Shown here one piece after another: positions 1-8,415 of a stretch of DNA of 64,000 nucleotides. The DNA lies in assembly GCF_020524355.2 (NCBI RefSeq), contig NZ_CP129019.1:3038001-3102000 (forward strand). Reading direction: 5' to 3'. A model generated the notes under the pieces. That model saw only the letters and a list, made by a program, of their open reading frames with translations, was not told where the DNA came from and made no database searches. The position numbers were made by a program, and so were the translations under genes. Position 1 is the first letter of the stretch. Every line of letters starts with the position of its first letter. The stretch is from Mesobacillus subterraneus. GTDB taxonomy: Bacteria; Bacillota; Bacilli; Bacillales; Cytobacillaceae.

Positions 1-1
1 A

Positions 2-442
2 ATCGCCGCATTCTTCTATCTTGGGGATTCAGGCTTTACAAAAATAATTGGTGAATTTCTTCCAGAAACTTCACAGGGTATTGTAAATGACCTCGGAGTG
101 GCCCTTGCTTCTGTCGTCCCACTCAGCGCTGAAGTTGGTGCCATAACCCTAACAACTGTAGGAGCAATTACAGGTCTTGATGGATCCGGCTTTTCTGGAA
201 TTTCACTTGCCGGCTCGGTGGCAGGGATTTTCTCGACTGCCATAGGCGCAGGAGCTGCTACTTTGACGGCCCTTGGACAAATTGCTGCCATATGGGTCGG
301 CGGCGGTACCCTAGTTCCATGGGCATTGATTCCAGCAGCCGCAATTTGCGGTGTGGATCCTTTCGAATTAGCGAGAAGGAATCTTCTTCCGGTCACAATC
401 GGCCTGATCGTCACCACGATTGTGGCAATGTTCCTGATATAG
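2..442 (+). CDS. yhfA: YhfA-like polytopic membrane protein, C-terminal part (5' truncated by window edge)
   Basis: The frame is open from the first base of the window to the TAA at 440-442, giving about 146 residues of the C-terminus. The sequence is a run of Gly/Ala/Thr-rich hydrophobic segments with a last helix ending in TTIVAMFLI, so it is an integral membrane protein, probably a secondary transporter. The assignment to YhfA rests mainly on synteny: in Bacillus subtilis yhfA lies next to yhaA, which follows here. Substrate is unknown. A hairpin with a T tail lies at 485-512. Confidence 0.5.
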   Translation: MAAFFYLGDSGFTKIIGEFLPETSQGIVNDLGVALASVVPLSAEVGAITLTTVGAITGLDGSGFSGISLAGSVAGIFSTAIGAGAATLTALGQIAAIWVGGGTLVPWALIPAAAICGVDPFELARRNLLPVTIGLIVTTIVAMFLI

Positions 443-484
443 CTTAAAACACTGGATGCCACTCAAGTGGCTCCATTTATATAC

Positions 485-512
485 GAAGCTTCCTTTATTG
501 GGAGCTTCTTTT
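485..512 (+). terminator. Intrinsic terminator after yhfA-like gene
   Basis: GAAGCTTCC (485-493) pairs with GGGAGCTTC (500-508), followed by a short T run. A smaller hairpin GCCACT/AGTGGC precedes it at about 457-470. Confidence 0.6.
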
Positions 513-596
513 GCTATGATTCTAAAATGTCTTTAATCTATATTTGTGCTATAATTATTTAAATTATCTAACTATTTTACATAAGGAGTGAATCAA

Positions 597-1805
597 TTGC
601 AGGATCAACTTTTTAAAAAGATCGAAAACCTTTATCCGGAAATGGTGGAAATCCGCCGTTATATGCACCAACATCCTGAATTGTCTTTCCAGGAAGTGAA
701 CACAGCACAATATATTCAATCGTATTACGAAAAGCTGGGGGCGGAGGTGCGCGCTAATGTTGGCGGCAATGGAGTGGTTGCAAAAATCCGCGGTGCAAAG
801 CCCGGAAAAACAGTCGCACTTAGAGCTGATTTTGATGCCCTGCCGATCCAGGACGAGAAGGATGTACCATATAGATCATTAGTTCCCGGTGTGATGCATG
901 CATGCGGCCATGATGGCCACACAGCGACATTATTGGTGCTTGCAAAGGTACTGTATGAAAACAGGGAAAATTTGCAGGGAACGTATGTGATGATTCACCA
1001 GCATGCTGAGGAATACGCACCAGGCGGCGCGATTTCAATGATAAATGATGGCTGTCTTGAAGACGTGGATGTGATATTCGGTACCCATCTGTGGGCCACA
1101 GAACCTACGGGAACCATCCAATACAGGATTGGACCCATCATGGCAGCAGCGGACCGATTTGAAATAGCAATCCAGGGGAAAGGTGGACACGGCGCCCAGC
1201 CGCATAAGACAAAGGATGCCATTGTTACTGGAGCACAGCTGGTTTCGACCTTACAGCAAATTGTAAGCAGACGTGTTGACCCTGTCGATTCCGCCGTTGT
1301 GACCGTCGGTTCTTTCGTTGCGGAAAATGCCTTTAATGTAATTGCTGATAAAGCAAAGCTGATTGGCACAGTACGGACATTCAACGAATCAACGCGGGAT
1401 TTCATCGCAGTAGAAATTGAAAAAGTAGTTCATGGCACCTGTCTGGCAACAGACTGCACCTATGATTACCAGTATGAAAAAGGGTATCCAGCCGTCGTCA
1501 ACCATGCAGCAGAAACTGAGTTCCTGATTGACTGCGCTACAAAAGTACCTGAAGTGATAAAGATTGAAGAAAGTGATCTTCAAATGGGGGGCGAGGACTT
1601 TTCCTACTATCTTAAGCATGTTAAAGGGACCTTCTTTTTTACCGGAGCGAAGCCGGAAACAGACGGGTCGTACCCTCATCATCACCCTAAATTCGATTTT
1701 GACGAAAAAGCGATGGTCATTGCGGCAAAAACTCTTTGTGCAGCCGCACTGAACTATCAAAACCAGGAACAGTATAAACAAGAAAAACGTGAAACATTAG
1801 CATAA
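597..1805 (+). CDS. yhaA: M20-family metallo-amidohydrolase (N-acyl amino acid amidohydrolase-like)
   Basis: A 402-residue zinc-dependent amidohydrolase of the M20D (hippurate hydrolase/aminoacylase) type, predicted cytosolic. The metal site shows as MHACGHDGHT at about residues 100-109, a second acidic site HAEE near 140, the dimerisation lid, and GGEDFSYY near 335 contributing the last ligand region. The open frame extends to GTG 588, but AAGGAG at 583-588 overlaps that codon and is well spaced for TTG 597, so TTG 597 is chosen. A TATAAT-like -10 lies at 550-555. The acyl substrate cannot be told from sequence. It is followed by a repeat element and a convergent ecsC. Confidence 0.85.
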   Translation: MQDQLFKKIENLYPEMVEIRRYMHQHPELSFQEVNTAQYIQSYYEKLGAEVRANVGGNGVVAKIRGAKPGKTVALRADFDALPIQDEKDVPYRSLVPGVMHACGHDGHTATLLVLAKVLYENRENLQGTYVMIHQHAEEYAPGGAISMINDGCLEDVDVIFGTHLWATEPTGTIQYRIGPIMAAADRFEIAIQGKGGHGAQPHKTKDAIVTGAQLVSTLQQIVSRRVDPVDSAVVTVGSFVAENAFNVIADKAKLIGTVRTFNESTRDFIAVEIEKVVHGTCLATDCTYDYQYEKGYPAVVNHAAETEFLIDCATKVPEVIKIEESDLQMGGEDFSYYLKHVKGTFFFTGAKPETDGSYPHHHPKFDFDEKAMVIAAKTLCAAALNYQNQEQYKQEKRETLA

Positions 1806-1810
1806 GAAAC

Positions 1811-2087
1811 AAAAAGCACAAGCGCCTCGTTCAGCCCCGACAAGCGCTGGAGGGCCTGACAGTGAAGTCGTTCTTTGACTTCATTGGCAGGACCGAAATC
1901 GAAAAGTATAGCCGACTGTCCAGAAACGCAGAAACTGGAGACTCCGACAAAGAAGCGCTTTTTGCTTCTGCCGGCGGAGTTGAAGTTTCGGAGTTTCTAG
2001 GAGGCGACACTAGACTAGCGTCTCCAGGAGTTAGGAGCCGCAGCTAGACTAGCGTCTCGAGGGGCTAGGCGCTGGAGCTAGATTAAG
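1811..2087 (+). repeat. Dispersed ~122-bp palindromic element, long composite copy
   Basis: This copy starts with the family head (GCACAAGCGCC), carries the TGAAGTC/GACTTCA hairpin, then continues into an extra ~130-bp segment before the usual tail (GGGGCTAGGCGCTGGAGCT). The extra segment (AATCGAAAAGTATAGCCGAC...) also appears in the copies at 32.8 kb and 42.8 kb, so a long subfamily exists. It fills the gap between convergent yhaA and ecsC. A 61-codon open frame inside it has no support as a gene. Confidence 0.85.
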
Positions 2088-2133
2088 AACACCCTAAATA
2101 TGTCACCTACAACATAATTATTTAGTCAGGCCA

Positions 2134-2166
2134 AACACCTCCGCATCTTATAGTTGCGGAGGTGTT
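2134..2166 (-). terminator. Hairpin terminator overlapping the ecsC stop
   Basis: AACACCTCCGCA (2134-2145) pairs with TGCGGAGGTGTT (2154-2165). The stop codon of ecsC lies in the loop. A weak T run is present on either strand, so it may serve both convergent genes. Confidence 0.6.
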
Positions 2167-2870
2167 TTCAGGATTCTAATCCTATAAGCATTCATCGCTG
2201 TTTCCCCAAGCTGGTCGAGCAGATTGTAATTGGCATAAGCTCCTATAACAGCCCCAATCCCGGGCATCAGCTGCAGCATTTTGGCAAAGTCGATATAGTC
2301 TCTGTATTCCTGCTGAAATTGCTGCCAATCCAGCTCCGTCAGTTCAGCTTTCCTTTCTTCCCAGTTCTCAATCAAATCCAATGTCTGCTTTCGATGGTCA
2401 TCACTTGAAAAAGCCAGCTGGAAAACATAAAGGATGAACAGCCTTTCTTCATATCTTGAAGGGTCATAACCATATACTGAGGCAGCCTCGAAAAGAAATT
2501 TCATTTTTATCGATAAAAGCAGTGGAAAATCTGCCATTCCGAGCAGTATACCCCCTGCTCCAGTTCCAGCCCCTTCGACAGCCGCTGTCCTCTTGTAGGC
2601 AGACAGCTTTTTATAAAGCTCCTGGTCTTTCTCAGAAAGTGTTAGTCCTGTTCCCTGCTGCTTTTTCGTCGTGTAATTCGATCCCGCCAAAGTTGCCTTG
2701 ACCATATTCTTGATACTTTCTGTCAAGAATTGATGAACTCTATCTGGAATCAACTGATTCACTTTCGTCTGCGCTTTCTTCGAAGCCCGAGCCAAAAGGC
2801 TAGAACGTTTATTCAGCTTCCGCTTAAAGGCGAGGACCTCTTCATATGCATTCAACTCATATTCATTCAA
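2148..2870 (-). CDS. ecsC: EcsC-family protein
   Basis: A 240-residue protein matching the length and position of EcsC, the third gene of the Bacillus ecs locus. It has an acidic/basic helical N-terminus, a Gly-rich amphipathic segment (AAVEGAGTGAGG near residue 115) typical of the EcsC family, and a C-terminal stretch MPGIGAVIGAYANY. Its biochemical role is not known. The frame stays open to 2936, but AAGGGGTG lies just before TTG 2870 (LNEYELNAYEEV), which fits EcsC length, so that start is used. It follows ecsB by about 100 bp in the same direction. Confidence 0.8.
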   Translation of the reverse strand: MNEYELNAYEEVLAFKRKLNKRSSLLARASKKAQTKVNQLIPDRVHQFLTESIKNMVKATLAGSNYTTKKQQGTGLTLSEKDQELYKKLSAYKRTAAVEGAGTGAGGILLGMADFPLLLSIKMKFLFEAASVYGYDPSRYEERLFILYVFQLAFSSDDHRKQTLDLIENWEERKAELTELDWQQFQQEYRDYIDFAKMLQLMPGIGAVIGAYANYNLLDQLGETAMNAYRIRILKTPPQL

Positions 2871-2971
2871 AGCATTCACCCCTTGCTTTACTATTACGTA
2901 CAAAACGCAAAAACGATTCAAAAAAATCCTTTTCATAAAAGCTTGAAGCGATTACGAAAAGGATTTCCAGA

Positions 2972-4184
2972 TCAGGATTTAAGCTTGCCCTTGCTGTAAA
3001 AGTAAACAAAGAACAGGGAAAATGCAATTCCAGAAGCTAAAACAATCGCTCCTAATACCAGTTCCCCTTTAACGAAAACTGTCCCTGCAAAAACAGCTGC
3101 CTGAAAAATCATAATTCCTAGAAGCAGGCTCGTAAAGGATTTCTTTCTTGCACTCTCTGGCACAGGGTACAGGCTGACCCATAGTTTGTTTTGGTGATGA
3201 TTCCATAACGGCAATAGCTGGAACCCTGTCAAATACATGAAAAGCAAGGCAAGCAATATTTGTCCTGGCCCATAAGATAGGAAATAAAGAGCTGCTCCTC
3301 CTATCAATGTAAGGCGGACAAGCAGGCTGAAATAATCTCCGGATCTTGCGAAGGTCCTTAAGTAAAGATGGCTGAAGGTCAGGTCCTGCTTATATGGAAT
3401 GATGTTAACGAGCCAATCCAGCCATTTTCTTCTTTTTGTGCGGTCTCGCAGCTTCGGAACATCGGTAAACATATTGACCACACGGTAAAAGGCATTCATC
3501 CGACGTTCCTCGTCCTCGATCAACTGCTCCCACTTCAAGCCTTTATCCTTTGCCTGCTTTTTATAGTAAAAATACAACAAGATTAAGGCAACAGCTGGAA
3601 CGGCTGCAAATATCAACTGAGCTCCTGAAAAGATAAAATACAATAGCACCACATTGATGGTGAAACGAATGAAGCTGTCAGTCAATTTTACATTTTTCTC
3701 GATAAAATACTGCACATTCCAGCGTATCAATATATTGATCCCTTTTATCAGGATGAGTACAATTAAAAGGACGAAAAACGATTTGAAATCGGCACCATGT
3801 ATTTTTACATGAAGAGGCATCAATACCGCGAGTATGAGCAGCAATAGATATGACTGCATGCTCAGGCTGAATGTGATCGATTTCCGGAAATATTCATCCA
3901 GTCTGGTTTCAAGCGGCAATAAAAATATTTTATCCGCTTCCGTCAAAAATGTCTGAATGGGACTATATGTAAGCACTGCTGCAAGAACCAAGGCGATGAT
4001 CCACGCTGCCGGAAAGTCCGGCTGCAGGGTGTCAATCCACTCTTGATAGTAAAATGCCGCTGTTCCCAATAAAAAAAAGGACAACTATCACTAAATGGCC
4101 GTTAAAAATATATCGCAGGTAGCTTCCGGTTTCCTTGGTAAAAGTGCCGAAACGCTCCTTCCATAAGTGCTGCGGATTAAACAT
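2972..4184 (-). pseudogene. ecsB: EcsB ABC transporter permease, single-base frameshift near the N-terminus
   Basis: EcsB is the membrane subunit paired with EcsA; in B. subtilis loss of Ecs affects protein secretion, membrane proteolysis and competence. The gene should start at ATG 4184, whose codon overlaps the ecsA stop (ATGTTTAA), a coupling typical of this operon. From there the frame reads MFNPQHLWKERFGTFTKE and onward as expected, but after about 33 codons an A8 run at 4071-4078 (T8 on the coding strand) shifts it out of frame and it soon stops. The remaining 2972-4081 frame encodes the rest, several hydrophobic helices. One base fewer would restore a 403-residue protein, close to the known EcsB length. 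It could be an assembly error, slippage site or real mutation. Confidence 0.8.
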
Positions 4185-4917
4185 AGTCTTCTTCCTTCGT
4201 CAGCTGGATATACAGATCATCCAGCGTTGCGCCCGGCATCTCGAACTGATCTCTCAACTCTTCAAGCGTTCCGTGGGCCCTGACTTCTCCATTATGGAGA
4301 ATGACAAAACGATCGCAATAACGCTCTGCCGTTGCGAGGATATGCGTCGACATCAATATGCCCGCGCCGTTTTGCTTCATTTTGTCCATTAGATCCAACA
4401 GCGATTGAATACCAAGAGGGTCAAGGCCGACAAATGGCTCATCGACAATATAAAGTGAAGGTTGTACCAAAAATGCGCACATGATCATTACTTTCTGCTT
4501 CATCCCTTTTGAAAAATGGGCTGGAAACCATTTCAGCCTCTTGCTCATCCTGAATTCTTTTAATAAAGCATCTATGCGCTGTTCAAATTCTTTTTCCTCA
4601 AGGCCATAGGCCATTGCTGTCAGCCGCAGATGCTCCTCAAGTGTCAATTCATCATAAAGAATAGGAGTTTCAGGCACAAAGGTGAACTGCTTCCTATACT
4701 CCTCCTTGCCTTCCAAAAAGGTTCTGCCATTAATTTTAATATCACCCTTATGAGGCTCCATCAAGCCGATTACATGCTTGATTGTAGTACTTTTTCCAGC
4801 ACCATTCAGGCCAATCAAACCCACGATTTCATTTTTATTGACGGTGAAACTGACATTTTTCAATACCGGATTTCTTGTATAGCCACCGGTTACCTGGTTA
4901 ATTTCCAATAAAGACAT
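4177..4917 (-). CDS. ecsA: EcsA ABC transporter ATP-binding protein
   Basis: A 246-residue ATPase subunit of the Ecs transporter. Walker A is GLNGAGKST at residues 36-44, a divergent signature FSKGMKQK lies near 137, Walker B is LYIVDEPF near 155 and the switch His is in MSTHILATAE. ATG 4917 is preferred to the upstream TTG 4923 because GGAAGGG is about nine bases before it. The last codons overlap the ecsB start. hit lies divergently upstream across a long RNA-like region. Confidence 0.9.
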   Translation of the reverse strand: MSLLEINQVTGGYTRNPVLKNVSFTVNKNEIVGLIGLNGAGKSTTIKHVIGLMEPHKGDIKINGRTFLEGKEEYRKQFTFVPETPILYDELTLEEHLRLTAMAYGLEEKEFEQRIDALLKEFRMSKRLKWFPAHFSKGMKQKVMIMCAFLVQPSLYIVDEPFVGLDPLGIQSLLDLMDKMKQNGAGILMSTHILATAERYCDRFVILHNGEVRAHGTLEELRDQFEMPGATLDDLYIQLTKEEDYV

Positions 4918-4995
4918 GAACAACGCCCTTCCAGTTCGTATTCTGTACCGTTATTTTAACAAATCCATATACATTAGGAAAAGCTTCAACTTATT

Positions 4996-5025
4996 TTGAA
5001 ACTTTTTCGCATATAAGCGTACAAT
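4996..5025 (+). promoter_or_regulatory. Sigma-A-type promoter facing the ecsA-hit intergenic repeats
   Basis: TTGAAA at 4996-5001 and TACAAT at 5020-5025, with an 18-base spacer. It points right and would start a transcript near 5032 that runs through the three tandem units to the terminator at 5397-5432, before the hit start. Confidence 0.45.
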
Positions 5026-5031
5026 CGGGGC

Positions 5032-5432
5032 ATCATAATTTTTGAAGGGGCAACAAGCAATAATTCGAAATGAGGTGTCTGTAAAAGACATATTATTCGA
5101 TTTATAAAACACACTGATTTCATCGTTCAAATAAGGGGATGGTTGCATTGCGCTACGTAAATGTTAACCCAGCCGTTCAGTAACATCACTCCACATTTTG
5201 AAATGAGGTGTGTGTCGCAGATCACTTCTCCGCTTTATAAGTTGTGAAACCGATTAAAGCAGACAGGGGATGGTCCGATTGAACCAGGTACTGAATAACC
5301 CATCATTTATCTAAATTCAAATGAATTTAAAATGAGGTGTTTATCAAAGGTATACCTGCTGAGAACGCATATGAACAGTAGTTAGTTCCCCTTCAGGGAC
5401 AGGATTCCATGCGGATCCTGTCCTTCTTTCTT
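5032..5432 (+). ncRNA. Candidate non-coding RNA with three tandem ~131-bp units
   Basis: The motif AAATGAGGTGT occurs at 5068, 5201 and 5330. In the first two units TTTATAA follows at the same offset (33) and GGGGATGGT at offsets 67 and 65; the third has GGGACAGG at offset 66. A promoter-like site lies upstream and a strong terminator downstream. No convincing reading frame is present. It may be a small RNA, a tandem riboregulator or an attenuated leader of hit. I do not recognise it as a known RNA family. Confidence 0.45.
5397..5432 (+). terminator. Strong intrinsic terminator upstream of hit
   Basis: GGACAGGAT (5397-5405) pairs perfectly with ATCCTGTCC (5415-5423), followed by TTCTTTCTTT. 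It ends transcription about 100 bases before the hit start codon. Confidence 0.8.
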
Positions 5433-5532
5433 TATTCATATTGGTAAAATGTGATAAAATACCATAAAAAAGCGCAAAGTCCTTGAGTTGAACGGGACAA
5501 AAGCGCAATTCACGGACGAAAGGGTTGAAGAA

Positions 5533-5952
5533 ATGAGTGATTGCATTTTTTGCAAGATCATTAACGGTGAGATCCCATCAGCCAAGGTTTATGAAGATGA
5601 GAACGTCCTTGCATTTCTCGATATCAGTCAGGTAACGAAAGGACATACACTTGTCATACCGAAAGTACATAAAGAAAATGTATATGAACTAACTGACGAA
5701 GTTGCTGCAGACGTATTCAAGGTAGTCCCAAAAGTCGCTAAAGCAATCAAGGCTGCATATGATCCAATCGGTCTCAATGTGCTGCAAAACAACGGCGAAG
5801 CAGCTGGCCAATCAGTCTTCCACTTCCACATGCACTTGATTCCGCGCTATGGCAATGGCGATGGCTTCGGCGCTGTGTGGAAAACACACCAGGATCAATA
5901 TACATCCGACGATTACCAAAAGATCGCTGCAGAAATCAATAGCAATATTTAG
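5533..5952 (+). CDS. hit: HIT-family nucleotide-binding hydrolase
   Basis: A 139-residue histidine-triad protein. The catalytic triad HFHMHL is at residues 97-102 and an N-terminal CIFC pair (Cys4, Cys7) fits the zinc-binding form. The family hydrolyses phosphoramidate or phosphate bonds of nucleotide conjugates; the physiological substrate is unknown. The frame is open upstream to 5488, but ATG 5533 has AAGGG shortly before it and gives the normal family N-terminus (MSDCIFCKII). It is divergent from ecsA as in other Bacillus genomes. Confidence 0.9.
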   Translation: MSDCIFCKIINGEIPSAKVYEDENVLAFLDISQVTKGHTLVIPKVHKENVYELTDEVAADVFKVVPKVAKAIKAAYDPIGLNVLQNNGEAAGQSVFHFHMHLIPRYGNGDGFGAVWKTHQDQYTSDDYQKIAAEINSNI

Positions 5953-5979
5953 ACTTCCGCCATTGCGGGAGTTTTTTTA
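5953..5979 (+). terminator. Terminator after hit
   Basis: ACTTCCGC (5953-5960) pairs with GCGGGAGT (5965-5972), then a run of seven T. Confidence 0.8.
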
Positions 5980-6007
5980 AAATGATCTTAGAATCAGCCT
6001 ATCTAAA

Positions 6008-6099
6008 GGACAATTTTCTTGCTATTCACATTGTATTTGTCCAATAGAGCCCTTCTATCGGACACTTCCTGCCGGTCTTCCCTCACGTTTGTCCGATAG
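6008..6099. repeat. Short intergenic array, 52-bp period, word TTGTCC / GGACAA
   Basis: TTGTCC occurs at 6037 and 6089 (52 apart) and the inverted word GGACA at 6008 and 6060 (again 52 apart). The surrounding words TGTCCGATAG and CTATCGGACA are inverted copies. The rest of the 5980-6279 gap holds no gene. Confidence 0.6.
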
Positions 6100-6279
6100 A
6101 GCTTGTCTCGGAAGCATTGACGTCTACCTATCCTTTTAGAGAAATATTCTTTAACGTTAATTTTGAATTTTATTTTAATTTTTCTGAAAACATTAGAATT
6201 CTGCTTGAATTTCTGGTAGCAAGATGATAACTTTAACCCATTAAAGACATACCGTAATTAAATTTTCGGGGGGATTCAT

Positions 6280-7362
6280 ATGAAACGAGCTCTCAATTTT
6301 AATGCTGGTCCAGCTGCTTTGCCTGAGGCTGTATTAGCGAAAGCGGAAAAAGATATGATGAATTACCGGGGCATCGGAATGGGAGTCATGGAGCTTAGCC
6401 ATCGAAGCAAGGAATTCGAAGAAATTAATGATCATACTAAAAACCTTCTCAGAAACCTGCTCACCATTCCTGATGAATATGAAATTCTATTTCTCCAGGG
6501 TGGTGCAAGTCTGCAATTTTCAATGGTCCCAATGAACCTGCTTGAAGAAGGCTCGACTGCAAGCTATGTTCTGACCGGAACTTGGTCTGAGAAAGCGCTG
6601 AAGGAAGCTCAGAAAGTTGGAAATGCCGTGGTAGCCGCATCTTCTAAAAATGCCAACTACAGATCGATCCCCAACACTTCAGAAATCTACATACCAGCTG
6701 AATCATCCTACCTCCACATCACGACGAACAATACGATTTACGGAACCCAGTGGCATTCTATACCTGAGCGTCTACAAGTACCATTGATTGCTGACATGTC
6801 CAGTGACATTCTCAGCCGGCCAATAAATATATCTTCATATGGACTCATCTATGCAGGTGCACAGAAAAACCTGGGGCTATCCGGGGTCACCGTCGTCATC
6901 ATCCATAAAGATTTGCTCAATAGCTCTAAACCAAGTCTGCCTTCCATGCTTAATTATCAGGTTCATGCTGCTTCAAAATCGCTTTATAACACTCCTCCTA
7001 CTTTATCTATTTATTTTCTAATGCTTGTTCTTCAATGGGCAGAGGAGCTGGGCGGGGTCAAAAAGCTAGAACAGCTGAATAAGCAGAAAGCGGCACTGCT
7101 TTATGATGCGATCGACAGCAGTGGCGGATTCTATACAGGACACTCTGAAGAAAAGAGCCGCTCATTGATGAATGTCACCTTTACACTCGATAATGATCTT
7201 CTGACATCAGCCTTCATTCATGAAGCGGAAGAATCCGGCTTTATAGGACTTGCCGGGCACAGATCTGTAGGAGGCTGCCGAGCGTCGATCTATAACGCTG
7301 TCCCTCTTGAACATGTTGAAAAACTGGCTGATTTCATAAATCGTTTCAGGAGCAGAAATTAA
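6280..7362 (+). CDS. serC: Phosphoserine aminotransferase
   Basis: A 360-residue PLP enzyme of class V aminotransferases, converting 3-phosphohydroxypyruvate and glutamate to phosphoserine in serine synthesis (and acting in pyridoxal synthesis in some bacteria). The N-terminus NFNAGPAALPEAVL is diagnostic, the phosphate-binding GGASLQF is at 74-80, and the PLP lysine lies in YAGAQKNLGLSG (about Lys196). The start ATG follows a GGGGGG-type ribosome binding site. It sits between hit and trpP as in B. subtilis. Confidence 0.95.
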   Translation: MKRALNFNAGPAALPEAVLAKAEKDMMNYRGIGMGVMELSHRSKEFEEINDHTKNLLRNLLTIPDEYEILFLQGGASLQFSMVPMNLLEEGSTASYVLTGTWSEKALKEAQKVGNAVVAASSKNANYRSIPNTSEIYIPAESSYLHITTNNTIYGTQWHSIPERLQVPLIADMSSDILSRPINISSYGLIYAGAQKNLGLSGVTVVIIHKDLLNSSKPSLPSMLNYQVHAASKSLYNTPPTLSIYFLMLVLQWAEELGGVKKLEQLNKQKAALLYDAIDSSGGFYTGHSEEKSRSLMNVTFTLDNDLLTSAFIHEAEESGFIGLAGHRSVGGCRASIYNAVPLEHVEKLADFINRFRSRN

Positions 7363-7376
7363 CAGATTATTAATCC

Positions 7377-7404
7377 TTTACTCCATTAAATTATGTGTTA
7401 TAAT
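7377..7404 (+). promoter_or_regulatory. trpP promoter
   Basis: TTTACT (7377-7382) and TATAAT (7399-7404) with a 16-base spacer, about 85 bases before the trpP start. Confidence 0.5.
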
Positions 7405-7429
7405 TGGGGAAAGCTTTTCGCTGCAGGCA

Positions 7430-7484
7430 TAGAGAGCACTGCAGGAGGAGCACTAGTTAGCTAGAATAGCAGAGGAGAGATGAG
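7430..7484 (+). promoter_or_regulatory. TRAP-binding (N)AG-repeat site over the trpP ribosome binding site
   Basis: A dense series of TAG, GAG and CAG triplets separated by 0-5 bases runs from TAG 7430 through CAG GAG GAG (7442-7450), TAG at 7454, 7458, 7462 and 7467, then GAG triplets up to 7484. This is the established TRAP RNA target form, and trpP of B. subtilis is known to be repressed translationally this way. Bound TRAP would cover the ribosome binding site AGGAGAG, so trpP should be shut off by tryptophan. Confidence 0.85.
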
Positions 7485-7486
7485 AA

Positions 7487-8005
7487 ATGAATACGAAGAA
7501 TCTTGTAGCATTGTCACTTTTAGTGGGGATGGGAGCAGTCTTGCACGTGGTCGTACCCGGTTTTTTCCTTGGGATGAAGCCTGATATGATGCTGACGATG
7601 ATGTTCCTAGGAATCATCATGTTTCCTGACAAAAAAAGTGTACTATTGGTTGGAGTCGTAACTGGACTGATTTCAGGATTGACTACTACTTTCCCAGGTG
7701 GCATAGTTCCGAACATTGTTGATAAGCCTGTTACTGCATTTGTCTTTTTCGGAATCCTGCTGGCACTGAAAAACTTCAAGTTTTCCATTTACACTGCAGC
7801 AGCCCTTACAGCGATTGGAACCATTGTATCAGGAATTGTTTTCCTTGGTTCTGCCTACTTCCTTGTTGGCCTGCCAGGACCATTCACTGCTTTATTCGCA
7901 GCGGTTGTCCTTCCAGCAGCAGCATTTAACGCCGTTTTCATGGGAATTCTTTATCCTGTGGCAACGAATATTTTCAGAAGAGCAAAGCTTGCAGAAATCC
8001 ATTAA
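7487..8005 (+). CDS. trpP: Tryptophan transporter TrpP
   Basis: A 172-residue hydrophobic protein with about five membrane helices, matching TrpP in length and in the motifs FFLGMKPDMMLTMMF and TTTFPGGIVPNIVDKP. It imports tryptophan through the membrane. The upstream TRAP-type repeat supports the assignment independently of the protein. A GC-rich terminator follows at 8014-8043. Confidence 0.9.
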   Translation: MNTKNLVALSLLVGMGAVLHVVVPGFFLGMKPDMMLTMMFLGIIMFPDKKSVLLVGVVTGLISGLTTTFPGGIVPNIVDKPVTAFVFFGILLALKNFKFSIYTAAALTAIGTIVSGIVFLGSAYFLVGLPGPFTALFAAVVLPAAAFNAVFMGILYPVATNIFRRAKLAEIH

Positions 8006-8013
8006 AAATTTTC

Positions 8014-8043
8014 AGCCCCTGTCGATTAACGGCAGGGGCTTTG
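8014..8043 (+). terminator. Terminator after trpP
   Basis: AGCCCCTG pairs with CAGGGGCT (8033-8040), with flanking T residues. Confidence 0.75.
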
Positions 8044-8053
8044 TTATGCTCTA

Positions 8054-8236
8054 TTAAAATGTATAAAAGATAATTCCGATCAATAAAAAAATTGCTCCTC
8101 CCCCTGCCAGCGTCCCTGCTCTTTTTCTAAGAAGCGCCTTCGGAGGATACATACCCGGTTTCTTTAACGCAAGGAGATGATGGACCGCCCCCACAAAGAA
8201 AGCAACGCTGATGAGAAATACTACACTTGTAAAAAT
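8054..8236 (-). CDS. Small membrane protein, about 60 residues, start codon uncertain
   Basis: On the minus strand a frame closed by TAA at 8054-8056 reads FTSVVFLISVAFFVGAVHHL, a helix, then a basic loop with PPKALLRKRAG, then a second helix ending LLIGIIFYTF. A strong GGAGGGGAG lies a few bases before ATT 8234-8236, the only well-placed codon; a CTG further up is the alternative. Two-helix topology with a basic loop and a good ribosome binding site make it likely real. Function unknown. Confidence 0.5.
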   Translation of the reverse strand: MFTSVVFLISVAFFVGAVHHLLALKKPGMYPPKALLRKRAGTLAGGGAIFLLIGIIFYTF

Positions 8237-8415
8237 TCTACTCCCCTCCTCTCCTTCCAGAACATGACCATAATATATTTTTATGCCTGTTAATTTAAGC
8301 CTATGAAGCTAATAACGTTTATTTGTGCCAGAATAGGAAATTAAATATAGAAGAAAAGAGGAATTCTGATACATTTGAAGAACATATAAAGGAAAATCGA
8401 TGAGGTGGTCAAAGC

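Noticed and set aside
16..462. 148-codon minus-strand frame at the window start
   Set aside because: Antisense to the membrane protein, whose frame is open to the edge and has hydrophobic helices typical of real coding.
1862..2047. 61-codon + frame after yhaA
   Set aside because: Lies wholly inside the dispersed repeat; similar frames appear in other repeat copies.
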